In this document: piece by piece, positions 33,000 through 42,659 of the stretch
How the letters are laid out: each line of letters starts with the position of its first letter
How positions within the stretch are numbered: position 1 is the stretch's first letter
Made by a program: the position numbers and the translations under genes
Notes under the pieces: generated by a model
Seen by the model: only the letters and a program-made list of their open reading frames with translations
The model's database searches: none
What the model was told of the DNA's origin: nothing
NCBI GenBank assembly: GCA_025642065.1
Contig: JAODUP010000006.1
Coordinates: 997,001-1,061,000 of the forward strand
Source of the DNA: Paralvinella palmiformis
Taxonomy: Eukaryota > Annelida > Polychaeta > Terebellida > Alvinellidae
Length of the DNA: 64,000 nt
Reading direction: 5' to 3'

Positions 33000-35900
33000 G
33001 TGTGGGGTGGTGGTGGTGATGTTTTAGGTTGATATTATTCGTATGTTGTTGGTGTTTTTCTTCCTGTTGCGGTATCACCAAATTTATATTCCAACGTTTG
33101 CCTCCCGAACCTATTTACTTTACCTATGTACAAAAGTGGTTTTCTCTACATAGAACTAGCGACCAGAGGAGAGGGTTCATTCACCTCACCAACTACACCG
33201 TGTTTTATGTCATCAACGGAAGATATATTCTTTTTTTAAAGGGACCATTAAACTGTGGATGAGAGTACATGTCTATTTCTCATTAAATCTCTATATTTGC
33301 TGCTTCAGTAAGGATTTACAATAGGATCATCTTTTTTATACCGTGTCTCTGTCGGCGGCTGTCCGTCTGTCTGTGGCTATCTGTCGGCGGCTGTCCCGTC
33401 AGTTTGATTAGATACCTGTATCAGTCTGCGGCTGTAAGTAATAGTTACGATGTGTACTGTTCCAGAAGTCAGTGAAGGATTGACCAAATATCCATTTCAG
33501 ATGCAAGAACAAAGAAGGTATGGTGCCATTTGCCTTCGTTTGCCAGACTGGTTCGTCACACAACAACACGGTCCCGAATCCCGAGTCTTCACATCAGCAG
33601 AAAGCCGAAAAGGGCGAGCACGGAAATACAACAGATGAGAAACATTATCACAAGAATAAAATCTCGGCTCTTACCAACAGTTCTAACATCAATAAGACAT
33701 CCGGTAATATTGTGAAAGTCCCGCTCAATCTGGTCACCGACACTCCCCCCTCTTCGCCTACATCCGAGAAACGGACGTTAGAACATTCTAGACGTCTCGT
33801 CGACAAGATATCTGACGTGAATACCGTCGACACTGGCGTCGGTGACTCAAACGTTAAACCGACTCCGTCATTTGGTTCACAAGGCCATAAGAAAGACATG
33901 AAGGATGAAGCCAATTTAGAGTCGGTAAGCCGCCAAACCTCGTCACAAGATTATTACTCGAATGTGGTAAGTACTTCCTGTTCTTGTTTGTTTATCTTCT
34001 AGAGGGAGTACTATCTAATCCTTTTTAACTTTGTACGAGGTTATGTATATGACCTTGAACGTATGCAGAACATAATGATAGCATTTAACAGGGAGCGATA
34101 TACCCCCCCCCCTTCCACGTTCAATATAATGGGGGGTGAAGGCGAGAGGGCTAAAACAGAAATAGAAAGGGTATTAATATTTTGTGAAGAAAATGTTGCG
34201 AATTATGTCGTATTAAGTTTTGTTCGTAAGTGATTAATAAATTAATGGGAAAAGGTTAAATCTCCATACGTGAAATTATGATAAAAAAAAAAAAAAAAAA
34301 ACCCCCCCTTTTGAAATCCTTTAAAAATGTAACATATTGAAAATTATAAACAAAAAATAACAATGGTTGTACTAAAACATAATCCCCTTAACGCGTTTCC
34401 CATACCGTTAAAGAGAAACATATTGAAAAATAAAAGAAAAACGATTTATAAATTAAAACGTCCCGCAGCATAACCCGCCATAACGCGAATTCCCCGCACC
34501 CATTAATGTCGTACCCAGCATTGTTAAAAGAAGAAAACTTTTAGGTCAATGGTACTATGACAGTAACGCAGCAGGGGGTGAATCCGTGAAAACGAACAGC
34601 ATGATTAACTCGCTTATTCAATGTCCGTTTTTACCCAGACGTATTGTTATAGATACAAAGTTCATGGACATATTTACATACACTATTGTTTAAACGGTGC
34701 AGAGCAGATTTGACAGTATATTATTCACTCGATGCTAGATATCCCTTTCAGAAATTAATGGGCAAGTCGGGACCACCACCTCCTGGATCTCCCGGATCGC
34801 GTAGCTCCCGGCAAGAAACGACTGAGATTAGATCTCGATCCAACCCCGAAAAACTCCAACGAAAAGAAAATAATTCTCCAGAGAAAGTAAATACAATATA
34901 ACAGAATAGTTTATTGGGTCAGCAAGTACTTCACGTTGTTGTCAGACAAACGTACAATCTTGTTCTGAATATATTTCTTAACTATTGTGTTAACTGGATA
35001 TAATCTGTAGAAATCAACCAGTGGGTACAAGCTTAGAACTGAATAACAATGTCGTGTGGGACAGAGGTTTTTGAGAATAATTTTATTGTCCAAATATTGT
35101 ACGTATCACATGTCGGGAATAATAATTCGGTTTTTTCCCCGGTGAATCTCGCACACAATTTAACAAGTGAAGGCTGAAACTAACTCGTTCGATATCGCTT
35201 CCAGAAATCTAAAGACAAAGCGAGATCGTATCTTCAATTTACTACTTCACTTAAAGACTCCAAGAAAGAGGCTCAAGTCAGTTATACATCGATATCCGAG
35301 AAAGAGCCTTCAGATGAACTGGTAAGTACAGTGAAGTGTTGCGGGGCTCCTCCGTGGTCTAGCTGGTAGCGCGTTGGACCGCAGATCACTGCCACCCGAG
35401 TTCGAATCTCGGCGTGGGCATATCTGAAGGGTGTTTTATTTTTCACATCGCTTCATTACCTTTGGAGGTCGCACAGCTCATTTAGCCTAGCCATGGTCAT
35501 ACTTATAAAAACCAACCTACTCCCATACAGTGTAGCACTAGAATGACAATAGCCTGTTCTTATATTGAGGATTGTCCTATAATGTATATTTATGGTCTTT
35601 TGTGAGTTGGCTGAACTAATAATGTGCGTGCGTGCGCGCGCGTGTGTATGTGTAATCCTGCACATGATGGTGGGATATTTTGCCCCATGAAGAAGACCCC
35701 CCACCCCCCGTTATATGTCCTAGGTGTGACAAACCACTCACTCACTCGCTATCTCACTCGCTATCTCTCTCACTCACTGTATACTATCAACTTGTGAATG
35801 CTTCTTAACTTCACTGTGCCACATCTTTGGCTTCTGGTAGCAAAGGTGCTTTATGAAATCTATATTATTAAGTTTGATCGAAATTTGTGACCTTTGCTAG

Positions 35901-36608
35901 CCTTGTTGTATGTTTATATAAATAATTCGTAGAAAGTTTTCTCTGGTTCAATGAGTTGATAACGGCTTACAAGTTCCGGGTCAGTTGTATGATTCATGAA
36001 GACCACCGGAAATTGCCGAATACGATGTCATTTAATTATGTTACCCCCTCGGCGTGTCCATATCTGAAGGTTGTTTCATCTTTGACTTCGCTTCATTACC
36101 TTTAGAGGTCGTTCGGCCCATTTAGCCTACCATGTGCACAAAAGTGGCCGTAAAACACCAATCATCATCGTATAGATGTTCTTGTTTTCCCCATAGCTTT
36201 ATTTTAGAACGTTTGTATAAAATACTCAGAACACAGTTGTAAAGTGTCATTCGATTGTTTGTGCGCATATTTTTGCGCATATCACGTGATTTTCGGATGC
36301 GACATTGTATGATATTGTAGGTTTCTTCTCAACTTTAATTTGCATATAAACAAAAAATACGATTGATTCGACCGGCTACACACCAGCCAATAACTAAATA
36401 AACATGAATCGACCGGGAAACGTGTATTTTGGTGGCAACCTTAATTGATCCAGATGTATAGCTTTATAATAAACAACAGAAATACCAAATTGGATTCATT
36501 AAAACAATCATCCACACATCGATACAATGTAGAAGTTAAATTAGTTATCTACTTTAGTATATGTAGAGAATGTTTATCTTGTGAATGAGATCACTGCTTT
36601 TTGTTATG

Positions 36609-36655
<47 letters not shown>

Positions 36656-37559
36656 TCAAGGTGGTCGGAGAAATTATGACTCTTGAAATGGAAGAGACGT
36701 GGGAGGCAGTAGCTGATTATGAAGCGACAATAAACGGTGGACTTTCTATTACTAAAGGAGAAGTATTAAAGGTAAACCTTTTTATTTGCTGTTTGTTGAT
36801 CAATTTATTAATAATAATTGTCTGTGTTCGTGGAACGTCTCCTTGGGGAGTGGCCGAGGCTCAACCACCCACACAACCAGCCACCCAACCACCTACCCAT
36901 CGGCGCCTCCGTGGTCTAGCGGTAGCGTGTTGGACCACAGATCACTACCACCCGTGTTCGAATCTCGGGGTGGGCATATCTGAAGGTTGTTTCGTCTTTG
37001 ATTTCGCCTCATTACCTTTGGAGGTCGCTCGGCCCATTTAGCCTACCTAGTGCACAAAAGTGGCCGTAAAACATCAATCATCATCATCATCATCATCATC
37101 ATCCTACCCATCAGCTCACTCACCCACTAACCCGCTCCCCAACACTTATTCACCCACTCACTCACTCACTCACTCACTCACTCACTCACCCACTCACTCA
37201 CTCACTCACTCACTCACTCACTCACTCACTCGTTGGTGTTATAACGATTTTGTACACGTCGTAAAATATTTGATAGTATCTACATATGTTTGTGTCGTTG
37301 CTAGGTGACAAGTAAATCGGAATTTGGTTGGTGTCATGGACATTCTGGTAAAAAGAGTGGCTGGGTACCTGGCTCTTTCTTAGAACTGTACCACGAACAC
37401 TACGATGATTATCAACCTCAACACGTTCACCTGCATAAACATGTACATCTACATACAACAACCAGTGGCTCAAAGGCACAATGGAAGAAAGAGGAACAGA
37501 AGACAACCTCATCACAGACTCACAGCTCAGAACTATCTCATCCGAAATATGCCAAATAA
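27016..37559 (+). CDS. PX-SH3-SH3 adaptor, p47phox/NOXO1/SH3PXD2-like, 12 coding exons
   Basis: Probable membrane-binding organiser of NADPH oxidase or podosome-type assemblies. Coding exons: 27016-27093, 27401-27481, 28142-28217, 29129-29205, 30294-30388, 31303-31439, 32817-32937, 33501-33966, 34752-34886, 35205-35321, 36655-36771, 37305-37559; these give 584 aa. PX domain (about 10-130) shows VRVTWTNDCQDTIIRRYSDF with the lipid-binding RRYSDF motif, FPNPAG and IPLLPA. SH3-1 (about 182-240): TYVAAKSYKGDKKDELDLEK, NGWWKVR, KEGMVPFAFV. Then a Ser/Thr-rich disordered stretch with a GPPPPGSPGS ligand-like site (about 384-393). SH3-2 (about 474-528): EAVADYEA, GWVPGSFLEL. The C-tail is His-rich. 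Only two SH3s, as in p47phox/NOXO1, but widely spaced, so subfamily is open. ATG lies right after an acceptor AG, so a 5' UTR exon is expected. The exon 7 donor is probably GC (AG|GCAGGT). Confidence 0.88.
28722..28811. repeat. (AC)n microsatellite
   Basis: About 45 uninterrupted AC repeats in intron 3 of the PX/SH3 gene. Antisense reading gives a VC polymer, which is not a protein. Confidence 0.98.
29201..29707. repeat. 21-bp minisatellite starting on the exon 4 donor
   Basis: About 24 tandem units of 21 bp (typical GACGTCTGGTAGACAACTAG plus C). The first unit, GTCAGGTAAACAACTAGTAA plus C, is the exon 4 end and its true splice donor. Later units carry GGTAGAC or GGTAAAC, each a donor-like word. 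Variant positions (CTGG/CGGG, CTAG/CCAA) group neighbouring units, as expected from slippage or unequal exchange. An uninterrupted antisense frame of CLPDVAS heptads spans it but is a by-product of the 21-bp period. Confidence 0.97.
29737..29940 (+). mobile_element. SINE1, full-length copy (PX/SH3 intron 4)
   Basis: tRNA head with CTCCGTGGTCTAACGGTAGC and GTGTTCGAATCCC, SINE1 body, and an (ATC)n tail. Perfect 12-bp target duplications TTAAGGCGAGAT at 29725-29736 and 29941-29952. It lies only about 20 bp after the minisatellite. Confidence 0.92.
32165..32445 (+). mobile_element. Two headless SINE1 body fragments
   Basis: 32165-32250 carries GGTGTTTCATCTTTCACTTC, CGCTCGGCCCATTTAGTCTA and ACCGTAAAATAGC. 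32350-32445 is a more diverged copy (GGTGTTTCATCTTTTACTTG, CGACCCATTTAGTCTGTGAC). Both lack the tRNA head. They lie in PX/SH3 intron 6. Confidence 0.65.
32942..32999. repeat. (TTG)n microsatellite at the exon 7 donor
   Basis: About 19 TTG repeats begin within a few bases of the end of exon 7 (SH3-1). The alternative GT donor at 32942 would lie at the first repeat; the GC donor at 32938 lies just before it. Confidence 0.95.
35345..35490 (+). mobile_element. SINE1 copy, 3' truncated (PX/SH3 intron 10)
   Basis: Starts GGCTCCTCCGTGGTCTAGCT, has the B box GAGTTCGAATCTC and the body as far as CATTTAGCCTAGCC, then loses similarity. It begins only about 25 bp after the exon 10 donor. Confidence 0.8.
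36047..36172 (+). mobile_element. SINE1 copy, 5' truncated (PX/SH3 intron 10)
   Basis: From CTCGGCGTGTCCATATCTGA through the body to AAAACACCAATCATCATC. The tRNA head is absent, as expected for incomplete target-primed reverse transcription. Confidence 0.75.
36609..36653. repeat. (TA)n tract forming the 3' splice site of exon 11
   Basis: About 22 TA repeats run directly into TATAG, the acceptor AG for exon 11 at 36655 (ATCAAGGTGGTCGG). There is no ordinary pyrimidine tract between repeat and AG. The alternative AG at 36659-36660 is 6 nt downstream and also in frame. Confidence 0.9.
36902..37102 (+). mobile_element. SINE1, full-length copy (PX/SH3 intron 11)
   Basis: Complete head, body and (ATC)n tail. 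Perfect 10-bp target duplications CCTACCCATC at 36892-36901 and 37103-37112. A (CACT)n tract follows at about 37156-37231. Confidence 0.9.
37156..37231. repeat. (CACT)n microsatellite
   Basis: Tetranucleotide repeat in PX/SH3 intron 11. Similar ACTC-rich tracts occur at about 28080-28130, 31050-31092 and 35740-35780, so this motif is common around the gene. Confidence 0.9.
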
Positions 37560-37799
37560 TATCCCATTATATTGTTTGCTTAATATTCGGATAAGGGATG
37601 GTGTTTGTTGTCATATTATTGTTATTATAATTAACTTTATTTCGTTCATTTTGCACTTTATTTTCTCGTACCTTATTCTAATGTTCTGTATTATCTGTGA
37701 TGACAATAATTAATGTTAGCTTTATTTAAAGTTTTTTTTTGTTGAGAATTATACACAAACATTAGTTTAATTTCTACAAACACGGTTTGTTACTTTGTA

Positions 37800-37805
37800 A
37801 ATAAA
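37800..37805 (+). terminator. Poly(A) signal of the PX/SH3 gene
   Basis: AATAAA about 240 bp after the stop codon, followed some 40 bp later by a GT-rich stretch (GTTGTGTGCGCGC), the expected arrangement for cleavage and polyadenylation. Confidence 0.6.
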
Positions 37806-37999
37806 GCAGGTTAACAGAGTATTGTTGTGTGCGCGCGCGTGTGTGTGGGGGCGGGGGTGCGCGTGCGTGCGTGCGCGTCTGTATGAAGTTCCCGGCTATA
37901 TAGTGGTAACAGTTAACCGTTTATATGGAGAGGCCATGTTGGCCATTAAGGAATTGATCAAACGCCGTACTATCATCTTTGGTCTGACAAGATTCCAAT

Positions 38000-39400
38000 A
38001 ATATGCTCTTAATTGATCGTAAGAAACCTGAATTGGTTAATTCCGAGATTAACATCTTTTGCTCAGAAGACTGCTTGTCAGTAATGACTCGGTGACAACA
38101 AGCTCTCGAGGTTGGCCCTTCTCATGTACTATAAAAAGGTCAACAATTTCATTAACTAACCCAAATACTGAGTAGAACGTCAAAGACCCTCTGAGGCAGT
38201 ACGATACTCTGTCAGTGACAAAAAACCTCTGAGGAAACTTTGGACTCCATCTTTCTATAACCCTTCCAAGATTTGCATATATGAAATTATTATCTTCTGG
38301 GAATGTGATAAACATAGATAAATATGGAATGCTGTATTAACAATAATAGTAATTATTATAATTAGTGCCCGTATGATACAGAAAACATGTATTACTCACT
38401 GAATGCCAAGAAATGTTTTCAGTGTTTAGAAGAACTGTAACTGACTACACGGCACATTTACATAACTAGATTCAAATCCCAGCGTTATCATCTAGACGGG
38501 TATGTGGGATGTTTCAGCTTGTCATCACAATTCTGTCTTAAGAGTTTATACTTCCTCGACCACATGCCGCAGTCGAGAACACGCACACACACAAACACGC
38601 ACGCACGCACACAAACACACACAAACACACCTTTATATTAGCTTTGTATAATGTAGAATCTTTATTGTTGTCCTCTTATGTGGTCTGGCGAAACGACCTA
38701 TTATTCATACAATGCTGCTTGATGGATTTATACTTTATACTCCTGGAGTCGTTTGTTACTCCGGCAGGCATCTCTATAGATATTAAGCTGCGGACAGAGT
38801 TTTTTCCCATATTGTGAGTAATTGGGTTACACTGATATAGGAAAATTGAATGTATAGCTATTATAATCCCGACGTGTAATTCGCAGTATCGGAGATCTGC
38901 ATGAAATTCGCTGTTCCCGACCTTGGGTCAAATAGATAGTGGATAGGCGCTTTAATTTAGATCCCACCACACCTAACTGCATATACTTAGGGACGCTAAA
39001 TTAGGCGTGAATGAATGTTCACTTAGTGATGAACGGAAATACGTACGATGATTAGCTGTTAGCTTTGAGTAAATCATAGTATTTACTCAGGATTGAAACG
39101 ATATTTCCTTCTAGTCCAGTAATAATCCATTGTACAGCATTGCTACTTTTTTATAGCTAAGCCACTTCACTGGTTCCACATGTATCTAGTGTACACGACA
39201 CAACTTTATTATGTGAAACTGTTGTGTTGGTTAGTGAGCCGAAAGCTCATCAAATTAAAAGGCATATATTTTCATCTTGATAGGATAACTACTTCGCGAC
39301 GCCAGTAGTGCACACGACACAATTTTGTTGCGTGTTTAACTGAAACTGTTACGTTGGTTGGCGCGCCGAGAGCCTATAAAAAGCAGAACTTTTCACCCTG
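38000..39400. other. Intergenic, weak tRNA-like SINE remnant only
   Basis: At 38430-38560 GATTCAAATCCCAG (B-box-like) and GTGGGATGTTTCAGCTTGTC resemble the SINE3 copy at 45822-46090. CA-rich tracts occur near 38580-38630. Short ACACGACAC/AATTTT... words recur near 39193 and 39310. Nothing else recognised. Confidence 0.35.
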
Positions 39401-39463
39401 ATCTCCACTGAATTATTTAAAATAAAGGGGGACGTTAAAAACCCCCATGAGGACGTAAAACGT
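39401..39463 (+). mobile_element. SINE2 short fragment
   Basis: CTCCACTGAATTATTTAAAA, GGGGGACGTTAAAAACCCCC and GAGGACGTAAAACGTC are the reverse complement of the middle of the 23182-23542 copy. Confidence 0.6.
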
Positions 39464-39569
39464 CTTTGATTAGCCCTGGCATTGATGAAATTATAAACCA
39501 ATTTGACAATGTCCTTATGAACGTGTTGAAGCGGTAGGGAAGAAAATATCTGTTCTCTCATTGTATTAC

Positions 39570-40094
39570 GCAGTGGTGTTTTGATGCACAGTATATCCAT
39601 GGGAAGAACTCAGGATTGCAGGTATCCAGCGTGGAGCCTAGATCCTGAAGTATACTATCTATGTCTCGCTATGTTCGCTCCATCTGTTCACTTCAACGCC
39701 TAGATGCTTCAATCAATGAACATCAACCATGTCGTCACCATAATGGGTCCACTCGGTTCAGGTTTTAGCTGGTCCAAGAAGGGCAAGTATAGGGATCGTT
39801 TCCAATATTGTGAAGGAGTTTTTGTCTCAACATTGATGCGATGCTGTTGCGTTCCAACAGTTCGTTGCTTTATTGCTGTATATCATGGTTGCTAGCAATC
39901 CCTGCAGCCTTCTCGAACAATGCGGGGCGCCTCCATGGTCTAGCGGTAGCGTGTTGGATCACAGATCACTCTAAGATCCAGTCTCGGCGTGGGTATATTT
40001 GAAGGTTGTTTCATCTTTGACTTCGCTTCATTACCTTTGGATGTCACTCGGCCCATTTAGCCTACCATGTGCACAAAAGTGGCCGTAAAACATC

Positions 40095-40125
<31 letters not shown>

Positions 40126-40640
40126 GAACAATGCGTCCAAAACAGCCTCATCATTACGCTCTGATTCTAGTGTGCAAACCCATATTCTGGCTATCTTTGA
40201 GACCTCAGCTAGATCTAGGTCAGAGCTCTGAAGTGCTACAGAAAATATGTGTGTGTACTCGAAGATGTACTGTAACGTCACTGCGGTAATAATGAAATGC
40301 CACTTGGTGGTGGATGTTTCAATACCCCTTGCTGTGGTTTCTCCATTCTCACTAATAACATGCAGTGCCTCCATAATCACTTGGTAAGCTGCTACAAATA
40401 CAAACACAAACACTCAGTCGGCCCTGGATACCCAACGAGTTTCACAACGTATCTTCAGTTTAACCCGTTTTCCCATTTCTTTTCTGGAAGGAGCATTAAA
40501 TTGTGTCCTAGGTGCTCTTGAAACTCCAAAAGTCTCCTTGTGGAGGCTTTGAAGGTCACACAATGCCATAGAACTACTTGACCTTGAGGTTAACCAAATT
40601 CTGAAGTCAATAGTTACAAATTGTAATAATGCAGATTGTT
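39570..40640 (-). pseudogene. hAT-family transposase, middle/C-terminal part, broken
   Basis: Reading the minus strand from 40640 down: a CETRWVSRAD block (40450-40430), AAYQVIMEALHVIS, a predicted helical segment with FSVALQSSDLDLAEVSKIAR, NDEAVLDALF, and, beyond the SINE1 at 39925-40123, FEKAAGIASNHDI, then QHRINVETKTPSQYWKRSLY. This order matches hAT-like transposases of the ZMYM/THAP12-related type. Frameshifts and stops are present. The matching N-terminal half lies next to it on the opposite strand (40840-41300). Confidence 0.7.
39925..40123 (+). mobile_element. SINE1 inserted in the hAT relic
   Basis: Head CTCCATGGTCTAGCGGTAGC with a small deletion before the B-box region, full body and (ATC)n tail. 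Perfect 12-bp target duplications TCGAACAATGCG at 39913-39924 and 40124-40135. Removing it restores the continuity of the hAT reading frame. Confidence 0.92.
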
Positions 40641-40649
40641 TTGCCTTCA

Positions 40650-40832
40650 GGGTACCTCCGTGGTCTAGCGGTAACGTGTTAGACCACAGATCACTACCAC
40701 CCGTGTTCGAATCCCGGCGTAGGCATATCTGATGGTTGTTTCATCTTTGACTTCGCTTCATTACCTTTGGAGGTCGCTCGGCCAATTTAGCCTACCATGT
40801 GCACAAAAGTGGCCATAAAACACCAATCATCA
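40650..40832 (+). mobile_element. SINE1 at the hAT half-junction
   Basis: Complete head and body (CTCCGTGGTCTAGCGGTAAC, GTGTTCGAATCCC) with a short tail CACCAATCAT. Flanked by only 6 bp of repeat, CCTTCA (40644-40649 and 40833-40838). It sits where the two oppositely oriented hAT halves meet. Confidence 0.8.
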
Positions 40833-40839
40833 CCTTCAA

Positions 40840-41300
40840 CGCAGATTAGTCATGTTAGCATCAAGAAACCGTTTCCAATATGTGTCCGATTCATGCACAA
40901 AAAACCAGACGGTGACAATCGAATGAAGCACGCAGTTCGTGAAGAATTCCTGTCTTCTGTTCGTGCGGACACTGGCACTAAAACTGATGACCTAGCGACT
41001 AAATTCCTTGAATCAATAGATTTGGTGGGCATACTCCAGCATTAAATGCGTGGACAGGGCTACGATGGAGCATCCGTCATGAGTGGCTATGTCGACGGTG
41101 TTGAAACCGGGATCCGTGCAGTCAACCCCAGAGCAAATGTCCATTGTCGTCCCCGTGTCCTCAACCTCCGGATCGTTCATTCGTCAAAGGTACTGGTACG
41201 TATTGTCCGTAATGTTATGGATACCAACCAGTCATGGTATATTAAGTGGTATCGCAAACGACCGCAGAGATATGAAAATGAATATGAGGTAGTTGATGGT
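40840..41300 (+). pseudogene. hAT-family transposase, N-terminal/catalytic part, broken
   Basis: Plus-strand translation: SIKKPFPICVRFMHKK, REEFLSSVRADTGTKTDDLA, an in-frame stop near 41043, then MRGQGYDGASVMSGYVDGVE, VNPRANVHCRPRVLNLRIV and VRNVMDT. The RGQGYDGASxMSG and NPxAxxVHCxxHxLNL blocks are hallmarks of hAT/DUF4371-type transposases. The expected HC(A)H motif is altered to HCRPRVL. Inverted relative to the rest of the same gene at 39570-40640. Confidence 0.8.
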
Positions 41301-41647
41301 AATTATTTGATCATGAAGCAGTTCATCTGGTATCTGCAGTTCAGATTCATTCCATGAACATTTGTATAGTCGTATATGCCACCTCTTTACTTAATGTTGC
41401 ACCTCCATGGTGGTTAGAATTTAACATTGCTTATAGCATCCCGAATTAACCAAGCTTATGGTATGACCTTTTATTACCAAATGGAGAAAAAAACTTATTA
41501 AAATAATTAGTTCATGATCCAATCAATAAATTATCAACTTCCAAGTATTATTCAATCAAAGATGCTATCCAAAGTTGTTATTTTCATTTAATGTCTTTGT
41601 TCTCTTTAATATCTTTTTAAATATATTTCTATTATGCTTTTGACTAG

Positions 41648-42055
41648 ATAATGACCTCCATCAAGAAGTACCTGTCATTGAGGCTGATACTGAGGAACCG
41701 ATGCTGCATCTGGCAAAATGTGAGTTTGTAAAAATTATATTTGCATGTTTAATCAATAAAATATTCTAATAAATCTAAGAAAAAGAAGCAGTAATATTGC
41801 ACAAATACATAAATATTTATACTCATGTTTTGCTTTGTATATGTATAAATAATTACTGTTATGTGTTCCTTCCTAGCTGTTGAATGTCTGTGGTAAGATA
41901 CTTGTTTGTTGGCTGTGTGACAGCCTAATTGTATTTGGTAAAGGAAACCAACTCCCACAGTATACATTACACTGATGAGGGTTTAGATGACATACTTGTA
42001 GCACCCAACGATTCAGTAGAAGATTTGGAGGATCTCAACACTAAATTAGTGGTAC
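41648..42055 (+). other. Possible exon-like pieces, unidentified
   Basis: Between a CTAG acceptor-like site and a GTGAG donor-like site (41648-41730) an acidic peptide DLHQEVPVIEADTEEPMLHL can be read. A second acidic stretch, DEGLDDILVAPNDSVEDLED, lies at 41976-42035. I do not recognise either; they may be part of the neighbouring dead transposon. A SINE2 fragment follows at 42058-42108. Confidence 0.25.
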
Positions 42056-42057
42056 TT

Positions 42058-42108
42058 GGTTCCATCTTTCTTTACTGCTTCCCTGTGAGTGGTGGGGGTG
42101 GAGTTATA
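42058..42108 (+). mobile_element. SINE2 short fragment
   Basis: GGTTCCATCTTTCTTTACTG and CTTCCCTGTGAGTGGTGGGG match the reverse complement of the SINE2 body. Confidence 0.55.
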
Positions 42109-42659
42109 AATGACCACTCAATAAAAGGAACCACACTGGAAATAAGTGTTTATACGTGTTTAATTGCGTGCTATCCCTATTTTATGAAACGAAAGAAAAT
42201 CCATCCATCATTATTATAAACATTATAATGACATTACAATACATATATATTCTAATGTGGCTAGGTATAGTTGTGTACTGGTGTCATCAACATGTGTTTA
42301 TTTTTTTGCAGCCATACATTATATTCTTATGACATTAAAGATGACATATATATTGCTCTGTTGTGTATAAAACGCCACCGAGCACATTCTCCAGTATAAT
42401 TTATCAGCCATGCGGTGACTGAAAGCCACATGTGGTTCAATTTTAAGGTGATCCAAGTATACATGCAGTATTTTATTAGGACGTGTTTGATAGAGAGACT
42501 AGGTAATTCAATGCAACACAAATTATTGTTATATAAACAAAAGTATATTTTCTACCAATTGCCTTAATCTAAATTTGATCTTTGTATATGATCACACACT
42601 ATTAGGGATGTTTGGGAAGATTAAATTTGTTTATGAATTATGTTGAGCTACATCCCAGA

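Noticed and set aside
33450..33638. Alternative frame for PX/SH3 exon 8 starting at the ATG at 33501
   Set aside because: It ends after about 45 codons and loses the SH3 core, while the other frame continues for 155 codons and completes SH3-1.
37060..37308. Ser/His/Thr-rich plus-strand open frame
   Set aside because: Runs through the (ATC)n SINE tail and the (CACT)n microsatellite in an intron.
40093..40413. Host protein with a poly-Asp tail
   Set aside because: The Asp run is the antisense of the SINE1 (ATC)n tail; the rest is hAT transposase.
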